A stretch of DNA of 64,000 nucleotides from Clostridiales bacterium (GCA_012735495.1 JAAYHD010000032.1:1-64000); one strand, 5' to 3'. Numbered from the stretch's first letter, positions 1 through 8,997 are shown. Notes: generated by a model not told the origin, from the letters alone. Program-made: numbers and translations.

Positions 1-776
1 ATCGTCCTGCTTACCAGTACGTCAACCACCGACTGCTGGAAGGATGCCGCCACATCGGCCTTATTAATCTCCTCATTTTTCATTTGCTGGGAATTAAGGT
101 AATTTAAAACCGCCGATTTCAATCCGCTGAAGCTGAAATCGTACGGAGCTCCCTCGATATGTGCCCTGGGAAACACAATAGCGTCCGGATTGCCTTCCCG
201 GGACAGCTTGTCTATCTTGGGCCCTCCCGGATACCCCAGTCCAATGGCCCTGGCAATCTTGTCAAAGGCTTCCCCTGCCGCATCATCCCTGGTTCTTCCG
301 ATTATCTCGTATACACCGTAATCCTTAACCAATACCAAATGAGTATGTCCCCCGGATACAACCAGGCACAGAAACGGCGGTTCAAGCTGTTTATGCTCAA
401 TAAAATTGGCGCAGATATGGCCTTCGATATGATGAACCCCTATCAGCGGCTTTTTTGCCGCAAAGCTGATGGCTTTTGCTTCCGCAACACCAACCAGCAG
501 GGCTCCCACCAGACCTGGCCCGTAGGTTACTCCAATCACATCTATATCCTCCAGGGAGGTTTGCGCTTCCGCCAAGGCTTCCTCAATAACCTGGTTTATC
601 TTTTCTATATGCTTTCTTGATGCTATCTCAGGCACCACACCTCCATATATTTTATGGAGCTCTATCTGTGATGAAATTATATTTGACCTGACTTCTCTTC
701 CGTTTCTTACGACCGCTGCCGCCGTTTCGTCGCACGATGTCTCAATAGCCAAAACATTTATTTCTTCCTTAATCAT
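1..776 (-). CDS. tsaD: tRNA N6-adenosine threonylcarbamoyltransferase TsaD (partial, C-terminus outside window)
   Basis: TsaD transfers the threonylcarbamoyl group to A37 of ANN-decoding tRNAs, forming t6A in the cytoplasm together with TsaB and TsaE, both encoded 2-4 kb upstream here. The reading frame opens at 776 ([20 protein letters not shown]) and runs off the window after about 258 residues, roughly three quarters of the usual 335-345. Visible family marks are the N-terminal [12 protein letters not shown] signature, the metal-binding HHIEGH motif near the middle and the SGGHTHLVL segment. It lies 21 bp downstream of the next minus-strand gene, so it probably shares that transcript. The identification is secure; only the C-terminal end is unseen. 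Confidence 0.95.
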   Translation of the reverse strand, partial: MIKEEINVLAIETSCDETAAAVVRNGREVRSNIISSQIELHKIYGGVVPEIASRKHIEKINQVIEEALAEAQTSLEDIDVIGVTYGPGLVGALLVGVAEAKAISFAAKKPLIGVHHIEGHICANFIEHKQLEPPFLCLVVSGGHTHLVLVKDYGVYEIIGRTRDDAAGEAFDKIARAIGLGYPGGPKIDKLSREGNPDAIVFPRAHIEGAPYDFSFSGLKSAVLNYLNSQQMKNEEINKADVAASFQQSVVDVLVSRT

Positions 777-797
777 AAAAAACTATCTCCATCTGTT

Positions 798-1373
798 CTA
801 ATCTTCAGTTATATACTCCCACCCAAGAATTTTCCATCTTCCCTGGTCGTCTTTTCTCATTATGTACCTTCTTAGCTCCGAAGTTTTTGCTTTCTCCTGT
901 ATGGTAAATGATACAAATGCCGTGGCATAGCTTCTTCCGTCCTTTTCATAGAACTCCTCCTTGTCCTCATGTACCACCAAGCTAAGCTCAATATGCCGGC
1001 CAAATTCCTTCCACAGGGATATGTCCGTATACAGGTCCGTAAGGTACTGCTCCTCGGGATTGCGTTCAAGAAATTCCTCATCACACAATTCCCTTATCTT
1101 GAGTGCCAGCTGCTTTATCTGGCCGTCATAAATTCCGGAGTACAGCAGCCTCGTCATATCACCGTGAAGCTTTGCCACTTCCCTTGGCGTTTTCGGGTAG
1201 TCGCTGTCCAGGTCCAATGCAAGCATCTGCTCTATCTCCGTCATTTTTTCACGGGTCTTTACATTCTCCTCTTTTTTTTGCTTGTTTTGATTGACAAAAA
1301 TCAGCACCACAATGACTGCTATAATCGAAATAAACGTAAAAACCGTCGATATCGGCCTTCTTGCCTTATTCAT
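798..1373 (-). CDS. Membrane-anchored protein of unknown function
   Basis: 191 residues. A hydrophobic segment at about residues 8-27 (TVFTFISIIAVIVVLIF) after a short basic N-terminus predicts a single membrane anchor with the rest outside the cell. The soluble part is charged and ends in a stretch typical of small alpha+beta domains (RRYIMRKDDQGRWKILGWEY). It loosely resembles DUF6715-type proteins of Lachnospiraceae, but I recognise that only from memory of the general pattern. Start at ATG 1373 follows a good GGGAGGT site. It sits between rnz and tsaD on the same strand and may be cotranscribed with both. No function can be assigned. Confidence 0.75.
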   Translation of the reverse strand: MNKARRPISTVFTFISIIAVIVVLIFVNQNKQKKEENVKTREKMTEIEQMLALDLDSDYPKTPREVAKLHGDMTRLLYSGIYDGQIKQLALKIRELCDEEFLERNPEEQYLTDLYTDISLWKEFGRHIELSLVVHEDKEEFYEKDGRSYATAFVSFTIQEKAKTSELRRYIMRKDDQGRWKILGWEYITED

Positions 1374-1428
1374 ATATTACCTCCCATAAACACAGACTTT
1401 TCTGATTCTTATCTGACTGCATCCATTT

Positions 1429-2343
1429 CTATTCGTTTTTATCGAACTCCAGGGTGACCGTTTTTTTGTCTCTTCCCGCCTTTGTATTTGGAAATATCCT
1501 TCTGGCTTCATCAATAAAGTCCTCAGGCCTTGTAAGCGAAGGGCTGTAATGGGTCAGCCACAGCTCACGTACGCCTGCCTTATATGCAATCGTCGCCGCT
1601 TCACGGAAGGTCATGTGCTTGTAAGCTTTTGCTTTTTCATCCATGTCCGCTTCCCCGTACATTCCCTCGCAAATCAGCAAGTCCGCTCCCATGGCATTAT
1701 TTATGATGGATTTTGTCGGTCTTGTGTCGGTACAATATGTCAGCTTTATGCCTTTTCTCTCCGGGCCCAGAACCATGTCGGGAGTATATACTCTCCCGGC
1801 GTCTTTAATAATCTCGCCTTTCTGAAGGCGGTTCCAGTATTCTATCGGTATGTTGTGTTCCTTTGCCTTCTCGGGGAAAAACCGCCCGGTTCTTTTTATA
1901 ATAATGCTGTAGCCATAGCAAGTTATATTGTGGTTAACCTGAAATGCCCTTAGAGTATATCCGCAGATTTCAATTTCCTGCTCAGGCTCCGTAAGCTCAA
2001 TAAAATTTAATTCAAACGGCAATTCGGGCGCTATTACTCTTAAGGAATCAACAACCTTCTTAAGCCCTTTAGGCCCGATCATATATACCGGCTCGATGCG
2101 CTCCGAGTTGCCCATGGATAAAAGAAGCCCCGGCAAACCGCTGATATGATCCCCGTGATAATGGGTTATGCATATTATATCAATTGAATGGACACTCCAT
2201 CCCTTCTCCCTTATTGCTATTTGCGTCCCCTCACCACAGTCTATCAGCAGGCTTTTTCCGTTATATCTTGTCATGAGAGCCGAGAGCCACCTTCCCGGCA
2301 GCGGCATCATACCGCTTGTTCCCAGTAAACATACATCCAACAT
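1429..2343 (-). CDS. rnz: Ribonuclease Z (tRNA 3' endonuclease)
   Basis: RNase Z cleaves the 3' trailer of tRNA precursors that lack an encoded CCA. The 304-residue length is that of bacterial RNase Z. It carries the metallo-beta-lactamase zinc motif HYHGDH at residues 61-66 after a LLIDCGEGTQ strand, a conserved HNITCYGY segment (about 156-163), CTDTRPT with the bridging aspartate, and a late LTHYSP motif that supplies another zinc-binding histidine. The exosite-like region between about 165 and 200 is also as expected. About 55 bp separate it from the downstream membrane protein gene. The call is firm on motif order and length. Confidence 0.93.
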   Translation of the reverse strand: MLDVCLLGTSGMMPLPGRWLSALMTRYNGKSLLIDCGEGTQIAIREKGWSVHSIDIICITHYHGDHISGLPGLLLSMGNSERIEPVYMIGPKGLKKVVDSLRVIAPELPFELNFIELTEPEQEIEICGYTLRAFQVNHNITCYGYSIIIKRTGRFFPEKAKEHNIPIEYWNRLQKGEIIKDAGRVYTPDMVLGPERKGIKLTYCTDTRPTKSIINNAMGADLLICEGMYGEADMDEKAKAYKHMTFREAATIAYKAGVRELWLTHYSPSLTRPEDFIDEARRIFPNTKAGRDKKTVTLEFDKNE

Positions 2344-2504
2344 CTAATTCCGTACCTTTCCTTATGCTTTATTATACCGTCCATTCTTTTTATCGGCAGA
2401 AAAATATCAAAATATACCATTAAGTCAAGCTAATATATAAATAATAGCATATTCCGGCTCTATTTACTATTGCCTAAGTAAAAATAAATGCCTGATAATT
2501 TCAG

Positions 2505-2553
2505 ACATAAAAACAGCTCTTGGTCCGGTTTGGGCAAGCCCGACAAAGAGCCG
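2505..2553 (-). terminator. Intrinsic terminator after the zinc-ribbon gene
   Basis: On the minus strand an imperfect GC-rich stem (arms around 2514-2528 and 2539-2553, core AGCTCTTGGTC paired with GACAAAGAGCC) is followed by GTTTTTATG. It lies 20 bp past the stop of the 2573-2800 gene and should end the tsaE/tsaB-rimI transcript. Confidence 0.75.
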
Positions 2554-2572
2554 ATATAAACAGGTCATATGA

Positions 2573-2800
2573 TCAGAGAACTTCCGTTTTTGTCGTAATC
2601 TCCACCGGAATCTCAAAACCCGCGGTTATCTTTTTATAACATTCCTCGCACAAGTTGAAACGGTGGACCTGGGTATCCCAGTCGGAAAAATATCCCCACT
2701 CCTTTACCGCCTCAAAGGCATCCTCCTTTAATATACCATTTTCCATCTTTAATTTCTTCCCGCATGAGTTGCAGAATAATTCCACTGCCTTTTTCAACAC
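2573..2800 (-). CDS. Small zinc-ribbon-like protein
   Basis: 75 residues with two CxxC knuckles, CNSC at about residues 10-13 and CEEC at about 51-54, spaced as in a zinc ribbon. The rest is charged (KEWGYFSDWDTQVHRF) with no membrane segment, so it is a cytosolic metal-binding protein. It starts with GTG (2800) or the adjacent TTG behind GGGAGGG. It lies 80 bp downstream of the tsaB-rimI fusion and before a terminator, so it is probably the last gene of that operon. I do not recognise a named family; small Zn-ribbon proteins of this kind are common and unassigned in Clostridia. Confidence 0.75.
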   Translation of the reverse strand: MLKKAVELFCNSCGKKLKMENGILKEDAFEAVKEWGYFSDWDTQVHRFNLCEECYKKITAGFEIPVEITTKTEVL

Positions 2801-2880
2801 TTATCCCTCCCAAATAGATGCACACGGCTGCCTGCTGTACAATTATTATAAACCTTATCCCAATATATTTACAGTGGGAA

Positions 2881-4017
2881 TTATTGTATTGGAGCAAGCC
2901 ACATGATAATTGCATCCTCCACAGGCTTTGCATAGAAATTTTTTCTTGTCCCCGCCTCGGTAAAACCAAGCTTCTTATAAAGGTTTATTGCCGGCTGGTT
3001 GGAGCTTCTGACCTCAAGGGTCATGGATGCAATGCCTTTGCTTTTTGCCCGGGCTATAAGCTCCTTAAGCATTGTATATCCTATTTCCCGGTTCCTGTAT
3101 TCTTGCCTGACAGCCACATTGCATATGTGGCCTTCCCCGGCAATGCCCCAGAACCCGCAGTATCCCACAATTTTATCGTCCGCTTCCGCAACCAGGTAAG
3201 TGTTGTTCGGATCCGACAGCGATTCCGTGAATGAAGCCCTGCTCCATGGCTCGGAAAAGGTTTCTTTTTCAATGCCGTATACTTCGTCAACGTCATTCAC
3301 GGTCATGTCCCTGATCAGCAGTGTCTTTTTGGTCCTTTCCCTTTCCGCCTGGCTTACTCTTAGATAAACCGGCTGGTGCTCAGCCGCAGTCTCAAATTGG
3401 CCGGCCTTATACTTCATAATGCCAAGGGCGGCGGCCGCTCCCGCCCTTTGCCTGTTCAAATGCAGCGGTGCAAATGAATAATTCACCTTAATGCGCTCAG
3501 CTATCCTATCTTTTTGTATCGGAACGGCATCTCCCAGGAATATGGCCTCTTTCCCGATACCGTTGATTTCATCGATTATTTCATCCATACTGACCGCTTT
3601 CTGCGGGGAAACAACCACAAAATCGCCGCCCTCAAATTCATACAGCCCGGTATAAACCTGGTTTCTCCTGGCATCCATGATGGGGCATATCAATTTGTCC
3701 GTGCCGTAAAGGTTATAGGCAAGGCAGTCGATTGTAGGAACCGGAATAACCGGTTTATTCAAGGCAAGTCCCAGTCCTTTGGCGGTTGCGGATCCAATCC
3801 TTAGTCCTGTAAAGGATCCCGGACCGGCCGTTACTGCTATGGCGTCCACCTCCGCCAGATCCAGGTTAACCATTCTAACGATTTCGTCAAGCATGGGCAG
3901 AAGGGTCTGGGAATGCGTCTTCTTATAATTAACCGTATATTCCGCCATAATAACATCTTCAGATGCGATTGCCACCGAGGCCACAAGTCCCGAGCTGTCA
4001 AGTGCCAGTATCTTCAT
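2881..4017 (-). CDS. TsaB-RimI fusion: t6A accessory protein plus ribosomal S18 N-acetyltransferase
   Basis: 378 residues with two complete domains. Residues 1 to about 230 are TsaB (MKILALDSS start, TAGPGSFTGLRIG signature), the ASKHA-fold partner that joins TsaD and TsaE to make t6A. From about 235 to 378 is a GNAT acetyltransferase of the RimI type (IRDMTVNDVDEVYGIE start, NVAVRQEYRNREIG acetyl-CoA loop, EVRSSNQPAINLYKKLGF). The genes are usually separate neighbours, tsaB-rimI, and here they are one frame without an internal stop. Start ATG 4017 follows AGAAGGTGG. TsaE is encoded 22 bp upstream. Fusions of this kind are known in some Firmicutes. Confidence 0.92.
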   Translation of the reverse strand: MKILALDSSGLVASVAIASEDVIMAEYTVNYKKTHSQTLLPMLDEIVRMVNLDLAEVDAIAVTAGPGSFTGLRIGSATAKGLGLALNKPVIPVPTIDCLAYNLYGTDKLICPIMDARRNQVYTGLYEFEGGDFVVVSPQKAVSMDEIIDEINGIGKEAIFLGDAVPIQKDRIAERIKVNYSFAPLHLNRQRAGAAAALGIMKYKAGQFETAAEHQPVYLRVSQAERERTKKTLLIRDMTVNDVDEVYGIEKETFSEPWSRASFTESLSDPNNTYLVAEADDKIVGYCGFWGIAGEGHICNVAVRQEYRNREIGYTMLKELIARAKSKGIASMTLEVRSSNQPAINLYKKLGFTEAGTRKNFYAKPVEDAIIMWLAPIQ

Positions 4018-4039
4018 GATATTCCACCTTCTTGGATTC

Positions 4040-4459
4040 CTATAAGATTTCGATTTCCCTGTAATCGTACCCTTTGTCCGGGTTCTTCCTTATGTTGACG
4101 GTTACCCTGTCTTCGGGCAGTATTTCATCTATCAGCTTCGCCCATTCTATCAGGCAGACCCCATCCCCATAAAAATACTCTTCATATCCTATTTCTTCCA
4201 TTTCCGCAATATCCCCTATGCGGTACACGTCAAAATGATAGAGGGGCATATTCCTGCCTTCGTATACCTGTACTATGGTAAATGTAGGGCTGTTTACAGG
4301 CTCGTCCACGCCCATTCCTTTGGCAAAGCCTTGTGTAAAGACGGTTTTGCCCACACCAAGATCACCGTTTATGCAATACACCTGGCCTTTGACCGCCTGA
4401 CTTCCCATCCTGTATCCGATTTCATAAGTATCCTGCGCGCTGAAGCTCTCTATAATCAT
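4040..4459 (-). CDS. tsaE: tRNA threonylcarbamoyladenosine biosynthesis ATPase TsaE
   Basis: TsaE is the small ATPase that resets the TsaB-TsaD complex between rounds of t6A synthesis. The 139 residues include the Walker A motif GDLGVGKT at 32-39, a SPTFTIVQVYEG switch segment, the LYHFDVYR stretch and the VCLIEWAKLI motif, all in the family order and at full length. It is first in the tsaE, tsaB-rimI, zinc-ribbon gene string on the minus strand. The start ATG 4459 has only a modest site (GAGGTTAAT). Confidence 0.93.
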   Translation of the reverse strand: MIIESFSAQDTYEIGYRMGSQAVKGQVYCINGDLGVGKTVFTQGFAKGMGVDEPVNSPTFTIVQVYEGRNMPLYHFDVYRIGDIAEMEEIGYEEYFYGDGVCLIEWAKLIDEILPEDRVTVNIRKNPDKGYDYREIEIL

Positions 4460-4560
4460 CGATTAACCTCATTCCGTAATATATCCGGCTGCCCGGTACA
4501 TTTCTTTGCCGTCGTTTTATCGGGCGCATTTTATTACGGAAACATTATATCAAACAACTC

Positions 4561-4590
4561 AAAAAAAAGATAGGATTATAAAATCCTATC
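4561..4590 (-). terminator. Intrinsic terminator of ribU
   Basis: Textbook minus-strand terminator: a 9-bp perfect stem GATAGGATT/AATCCTATC (4582-4590 and 4569-4577) with a 4-nt loop, followed by eight T. It begins about 12 bp past the ribU stop codon. Confidence 0.92.
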
Positions 4591-4602
4591 CTTGATTTTA
4601 TT

Positions 4603-5238
4603 TTATTTTATTCCAGCTATGGATTTGATAACTCTGCTGATTCTCTTATATACCAACAGGGTTATCAGGGAAACCGATACACCTTTTAAAAGGTTAAATG
4701 GTACCACGGCATAGAAGATAAATGTCGACATATCCGTTATTGACTTATTTACCTTGGTTCCCATGTCTATCAGGGTATCCACTGGAATATTGAAGAAATA
4801 CGCATAGACCGGCAGAAGCACAAATGCATTCATAAGTCCTCCCAGGACAACCAGGCATGCCGTGCCGGTTATTAAGCCGATTATGGCGTTTTTAAATGTC
4901 TTGTTCCTGTGGTAAACCATAGCCGCCGGTACCACAATGGAACAGCCGATCAAAAAGTTGGCGAATTCACCTATACCTGCCGTGTCAGTCCCGGTAATAA
5001 CCAGGTTTGCCAATATCTTGATCAGCTCAATAATCATTCCGGCAACGGGTCCCAACGCAAATGCGCCTATTAGAACCGGAACCTCGCTGAAATCCAGCTC
5101 ATAAAATGACGGTGCAAACCACAGCGGAATTTCAAAAAGCATTAACACAACCGCCAGCGCACCAAGCAAAGCCATGATGGTCATGGACTTTACGGATAAA
5201 CGAGTGATTGCCTTTTGTCTGTCTTTAGCTTGAATCAT
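4603..5238 (-). CDS. ribU: Riboflavin ECF transporter substrate-binding subunit RibU
   Basis: RibU is the membrane S component that binds riboflavin and works with a shared ECF energizing module (EcfA, EcfA', EcfT, not encoded here). The 211-residue protein has about six hydrophobic segments and the RibU pattern IPLWFAPSFYELDFSEVPVLIGAFALGP near the N-terminus, plus a central EFANFLIGC segment. An FMN riboswitch directly upstream independently supports riboflavin as substrate. ATG 5238 follows AAGGAG at good spacing. The gene is monocistronic, bounded by the riboswitch and a strong terminator. Confidence 0.94.
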   Translation of the reverse strand: MIQAKDRQKAITRLSVKSMTIMALLGALAVVLMLFEIPLWFAPSFYELDFSEVPVLIGAFALGPVAGMIIELIKILANLVITGTDTAGIGEFANFLIGCSIVVPAAMVYHRNKTFKNAIIGLITGTACLVVLGGLMNAFVLLPVYAYFFNIPVDTLIDMGTKVNKSITDMSTFIFYAVVPFNLLKGVSVSLITLLVYKRISRVIKSIAGIK

Positions 5239-5309
5239 TTATTCCCCATCTCCTTTTATCAAGGAAATCCCGGTCATAGAAAGCAGCAGGCGTAAGGCAT
5301 TTGCATTAA

Positions 5310-5336
5310 TAAACCCCCGACAATAAATCGGGGGCA
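5310..5336 (-). terminator. Riboswitch expression-platform terminator upstream of ribU
   Basis: Minus-strand stem CCCCCGA/TCGGGGG (arms 5328-5334 and 5314-5320, 7-nt loop) followed by TTTATTAAT. It lies between the FMN aptamer and ribU, where a premature terminator that forms on FMN binding is expected. The T-run is interrupted, so strength is uncertain. Confidence 0.75.
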
Positions 5337-5360
5337 ATAAACCAGGCTCAACCTGCTTTT

Positions 5361-5488
5361 CTTCTCCCATCCAGACTTTACTGTCGGTTTTGGAATTTCA
5401 CCAAATCAGTCATAATGATAAACAGAACATCATTATGAGTCGCGGACTATAACCGCCGGTCGGGAATTTCACCCTGCCCCGAAGAATT
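5361..5488 (-). promoter_or_regulatory. FMN riboswitch (RFN element)
   Basis: Read on the minus strand, the element shows the conserved RFN blocks in order: CTTCGGGGCAGGGTGAAATT, CCCGACCGGCGGTTATAGTC, a variable arm with self-complementary ATAATGATG/CATCATTAT, TGGTGAAATTCC, and a closing GGATGGGAGAAG. These are the near-invariant parts of the six-stem FMN aptamer. FMN binding should favour the downstream terminator and switch off ribU. Confidence 0.95.
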
Positions 5489-5601
5489 TCCTTATTATAT
5501 TTTGTACTAATATATTATATCCTGAATAATGTGTTGTCAATTATATAAAATGACAAATACGGCGCCGATATGCCTTAATTTCTATACGATATGCATAGCC
5601 G

Positions 5602-7971
5602 CTATATTATCATTGACAGCCCGATGCGGCTTTTTGCAGCGTCCACGCTGAGTACCCTCACCTCAACAATGTCACCGACGCTCACCACATCCAGGGGATG
5701 CTTCACAAATCTCTTGTCGGACATCTGGGAGACATGAACTAGGCCGTCCTGGTGGACACCTATATCCACAAATACTCCAAAGTCTGTTACATTCCGAACC
5801 GTGCCTTTAAGTATCATTCCTTCCCGTAAATCGGATATTTCAAGCACATCGGTCCGCAATATCGGCTTTGGCATCTCGTCCCTTGGGTCCCTTCCGGGTT
5901 TTTCAAGTTCCCTAATAATATCAGCCAGTGTAATATCACCTATACCAAGCTCCTTGGCCAGTTTTCCGGCATCTCCTATCTTTCTGCTTAAGAAGGAATC
6001 ACCATAATCCCGATCGATTGCAGAACCCGTTTTCCCATCAACTGATTCATCATTTGACGCTTCACCGTTTGTTTGCGCTGATACGCCCGATACTGCAGCC
6101 GCCAGGGCCTTTGCCATGGCCGTATCCTGTGATTTTACCATGAGCCCGGTATTCTTTTTCTTTTTCCCCGGTACCTCTTCCTTTTTATCCTGCCTGCCGG
6201 CACGCTTCTTTTCCGAAGCTTTGGCCTGTATCATCTTTATATCATTCAGTGTAAGCCCCAGCTTCGTTAAAAGGGTATTAGTAGCTTCATAGGATTCCGG
6301 ATGCACACCGGTTGCGTCAAGAGGATTGTCTCCGTCAAGAATACGAAGGAATCCCGCGCACTGTTCAAAGACCTTGGGCCCGAGCTTAGGCACCTTAAGC
6401 AGCTCGTTTCTGCTGCGGAATCTTCCGTTTACTTCCCTGTATTCAACGATATTGGCAGCAATTGTCTTATTGATTCCCGATACGTATTCCAGCAGGGACA
6501 CGGATGCGGTATTAAGGTCCACGCCTACCATGTTCACACAGTTTTCCACGACACCGGACAGGGTATCGGAAAGCTTTTTCTGGTTCATGTCATGCTGATA
6601 CTGTCCTACACCTATCGACTTGGGGTCAATTTTAACCAACTCGGCCAACGGGTCCTGAAGCCTTCTTGCTATGGAAGCCGCGCTTCTTTGTCCCACGTCA
6701 AAATTCGGAAACTCCTCGGTTGCAAGCTTGCTTGCCGAATATACCGACGCGCCCGCCTCATTTACGATTACATAGCTTACCGGCTTGTCGATTTCTTTAA
6801 GAAAATCCACAATGAATTTTTCTGATTCTCTTGAAGCGGTGCCGTTGCCCAAGGATATTATCGTTATATTGTACTTGTCAATCAATTTCTTTAGGACGGC
6901 TTTTGCCTCTTCCGTCTTGTTCTGCGGCGGAGTCGGGTATATTACATCCGTATCGAGAACCTTGCCCGTGCTGTCCACAACAGCCAGCTTGCACCCGGTG
7001 CGGTAAGCCGGATCCCATCCGAGAACGGTGTGTCCCGCGATAGGAGGCTGCATGAGAAGCTGGTAAAGGTTCTTTGCAAATACCTTGATAGCCCCGTCCT
7101 CGGCCATTTCGGTAAGATGGTTCCTGATTTCCCTCTCTATTGCCGGGGCAATAAGTCTCTTATAACTGTCTTCAATAACAGCCCGCAGAATGTCATTTGT
7201 ATGTTCATTATCCCTGGTTATTACTTTCTTTTCCAGGTATCGAAGAATCCGTTCCTCCGGGGCGGCAATCTTAACGGCCAGGAATTTTTCATTTTCGCCG
7301 CGGTTTATGGCAAGCACCCTGTGGCCGGGCACCTTTTCGACATCCTCTTCGTAGTTATAATACATTTCATAAACGCTTTCCGCCTTCTCATCCTTTGCAG
7401 CGGAGACCAGCCTGCCTTCCTTCATTGTGACTTCGCGGATGTAGGTTCTGAACTCCGCCTCGTCGGACACCTCTTCGGCAATGATATCCATGGCACCGGC
7501 TATGGCATCCTCAACAGTCATAACCCCTTTTTCCTCAGACAGGTATTCCTTGGCGTGCTCACTGACTGGCCTGTCTGTATCCTGCGCCATGATAATCCGC
7601 GCAAGGCCATCAAGTCCCTTCTCCTTCGCTATAGTGGCCCTTGTCCTTCTCTTTGGTTTGTAAGGACGGTACAAATCCTCCACGGCCACCATCGTTTTTG
7701 CCTCAAGAATTTGCTGTTTTAACTCGTCGGTCAGTTTTCCCTGCTCTTCTATGCTCTTAAGCACCTGGTTTTTCCTGTCCTCAAGGTTTCTCAGGTACTG
7801 AAGCCTTTCATAAAGATTTCTGAGCTGTTCATCATTTAGTGAGCCCGTAGCTTCCTTACGGTACCGGGCAATGAAAGGTATCGTATTGCCCTCGTCAATC
7901 AGCTTTACGGCCGCCTCAGCCTGCTCAAGCCGTATGTTCAGTTCTTCCTGCAGTTGTCTTAAAATATCCAT
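5602..7971 (-). CDS. tex: Tex-family S1 RNA-binding transcription accessory protein
   Basis: 789 residues. Order of parts: N-terminal helical Tex domain (FIARYRKEATGSLNDEQLRNLYERL), YqgF/RNase H-like domain (AGHTVLGWDPAYRTGCKLAVVD), helix-hairpin-helix region (VGVDLNTASVSLLEYVSGI), and a C-terminal S1 domain (LREGMILKGTVRNVTDFGVFVD, ending DAAKSRIGLSMII). Tex proteins bind nucleic acid and associate with transcription. An unusual feature is a lysine- then alanine-rich low-complexity insert at about residues 575-665 (KKEEVPGKKKKN...) between the helical region and the S1 domain, which makes it somewhat longer than usual. It is transcribed alone. Confidence 0.93.
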   Translation of the reverse strand: MDILRQLQEELNIRLEQAEAAVKLIDEGNTIPFIARYRKEATGSLNDEQLRNLYERLQYLRNLEDRKNQVLKSIEEQGKLTDELKQQILEAKTMVAVEDLYRPYKPKRRTRATIAKEKGLDGLARIIMAQDTDRPVSEHAKEYLSEEKGVMTVEDAIAGAMDIIAEEVSDEAEFRTYIREVTMKEGRLVSAAKDEKAESVYEMYYNYEEDVEKVPGHRVLAINRGENEKFLAVKIAAPEERILRYLEKKVITRDNEHTNDILRAVIEDSYKRLIAPAIEREIRNHLTEMAEDGAIKVFAKNLYQLLMQPPIAGHTVLGWDPAYRTGCKLAVVDSTGKVLDTDVIYPTPPQNKTEEAKAVLKKLIDKYNITIISLGNGTASRESEKFIVDFLKEIDKPVSYVIVNEAGASVYSASKLATEEFPNFDVGQRSAASIARRLQDPLAELVKIDPKSIGVGQYQHDMNQKKLSDTLSGVVENCVNMVGVDLNTASVSLLEYVSGINKTIAANIVEYREVNGRFRSRNELLKVPKLGPKVFEQCAGFLRILDGDNPLDATGVHPESYEATNTLLTKLGLTLNDIKMIQAKASEKKRAGRQDKKEEVPGKKKKNTGLMVKSQDTAMAKALAAAVSGVSAQTNGEASNDESVDGKTGSAIDRDYGDSFLSRKIGDAGKLAKELGIGDITLADIIRELEKPGRDPRDEMPKPILRTDVLEISDLREGMILKGTVRNVTDFGVFVDIGVHQDGLVHVSQMSDKRFVKHPLDVVSVGDIVEVRVLSVDAAKSRIGLSMII

Positions 7972-8254
7972 ATCATACTCCTTAAGGCATAAGATTATTG
8001 TTTAAAATACTTGAATCCGTCTGTGATCCATATTTTACCTGCTTTAAGATTATCCAACATTCTAATAATATCAGAACAATATGCCGAAATCAACGAACAT
8101 ATTGGCCTGGCAGCTTTGCAAATAACATTTACAAATTAAAAAACATGATTTATTATTAATATATAAATTATTGCCAATTACACTAAAGTAAGGCAAATTT
8201 CAATAAAGCAATATTATTAGTCATTTATTTTATCTTACGGAAAGGAGGAACTGC

Positions 8255-8755
8255 ATGATAGGTCCGGTTTCATTTCAATATCCGACAGCTTATATTTATC
8301 CGGCGGACAGCATGTCGAAGGCCGAGCCGGTCGGGGCGGCAGGCAGAGTATCAAGTACAGATAAAGCCAACGGCAAATCCGCCGTAACCAGGGCAAAGCA
8401 GGAAGAATGCCAAACCTGCAAGAACAGAAGATACGTGGATGCTTCCAATGATCCTACCGTGTCCTTTAAAACTCCCACCCGTATTTCGCCCCAATCCTCC
8501 TATGCCGTGGTCTCCTCCCATGAACAGGAGCATGTGGCCAACGCGTACAATAAGGCAAGCCTAAAAGGCGGCAGGGTGGTATATGCCTCGGTCAGCTTAA
8601 AATTTGCCGTATGCCCGGAATGCCACACTCCCTACGTGGCCGGCGGTGAAACCAGGACCCGCATTGAGTATGACACCTCCAACCCTTATGAGAACAACAG
8701 AAAGGCCCTGGAAGGCGGCATACTTGCCGGCATGAACCTGGATCTGAAAGCATAA
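8255..8755 (+). CDS. Small SprA-related putative zinc protein with HExxH motif
   Basis: 166 residues behind AAAGGAGGAACTGC. It contains HEQEH at 89-93, a zinc-metalloprotease-type HExxH motif, flanked by two cysteine knuckles, CQTC at 52-55 and CPEC at 120-123. The arrangement HEQEH-x-A, then aromatic/glycine-rich residues, then YVAGGE at 127-132 recalls the HEqAH...YAVGGE core of the SprA-related putative metalloprotease family. The cysteine pairs are an addition. There is no signal peptide and no close neighbour on its strand. Function is inferred from motifs only; catalytic activity is unproven. Confidence 0.75.
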   Translation: MIGPVSFQYPTAYIYPADSMSKAEPVGAAGRVSSTDKANGKSAVTRAKQEECQTCKNRRYVDASNDPTVSFKTPTRISPQSSYAVVSSHEQEHVANAYNKASLKGGRVVYASVSLKFAVCPECHTPYVAGGETRTRIEYDTSNPYENNRKALEGGILAGMNLDLKA

Positions 8756-8869
8756 AATAAATGAAATCATTTCAAAGAATGATAAATAAATGCAAACCAT
8801 TTTGAAGCATAAATTTAAAATCAAGACTGCTATTTAATCGGGCAGTAATTATTACCGAAATCCTTAAAA

Positions 8870-8997
8870 GGGTCAGGTTCGCCATAAGGCTGTGCCATGT
8901 ACGGTGCCCCGCAATGCACGTTTAGGAGAAGAATTCCATACCCATAACCGTGTGTGAGGGGGCCGGGCATGATATTGCCTTATTATGAACCTGACCC
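8870..8997. repeat. 128-bp intergenic element with 21-bp inverted-repeat ends
   Basis: Arms 8870-8890 (beginning GGGTCAGGTTC) and 8977-8997 (ending GAACCTGACCC) are inverted repeats matching at 18 of 21 positions. The 86-bp interior is GC-rich with further small self-complementary stretches and no open frame of note. It occupies most of the gap between the HExxH gene and lysC. Only one copy is in this window. It could be a MITE, a REP/BIME-like element or a structured RNA downstream of lysC. Confidence 0.6.
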
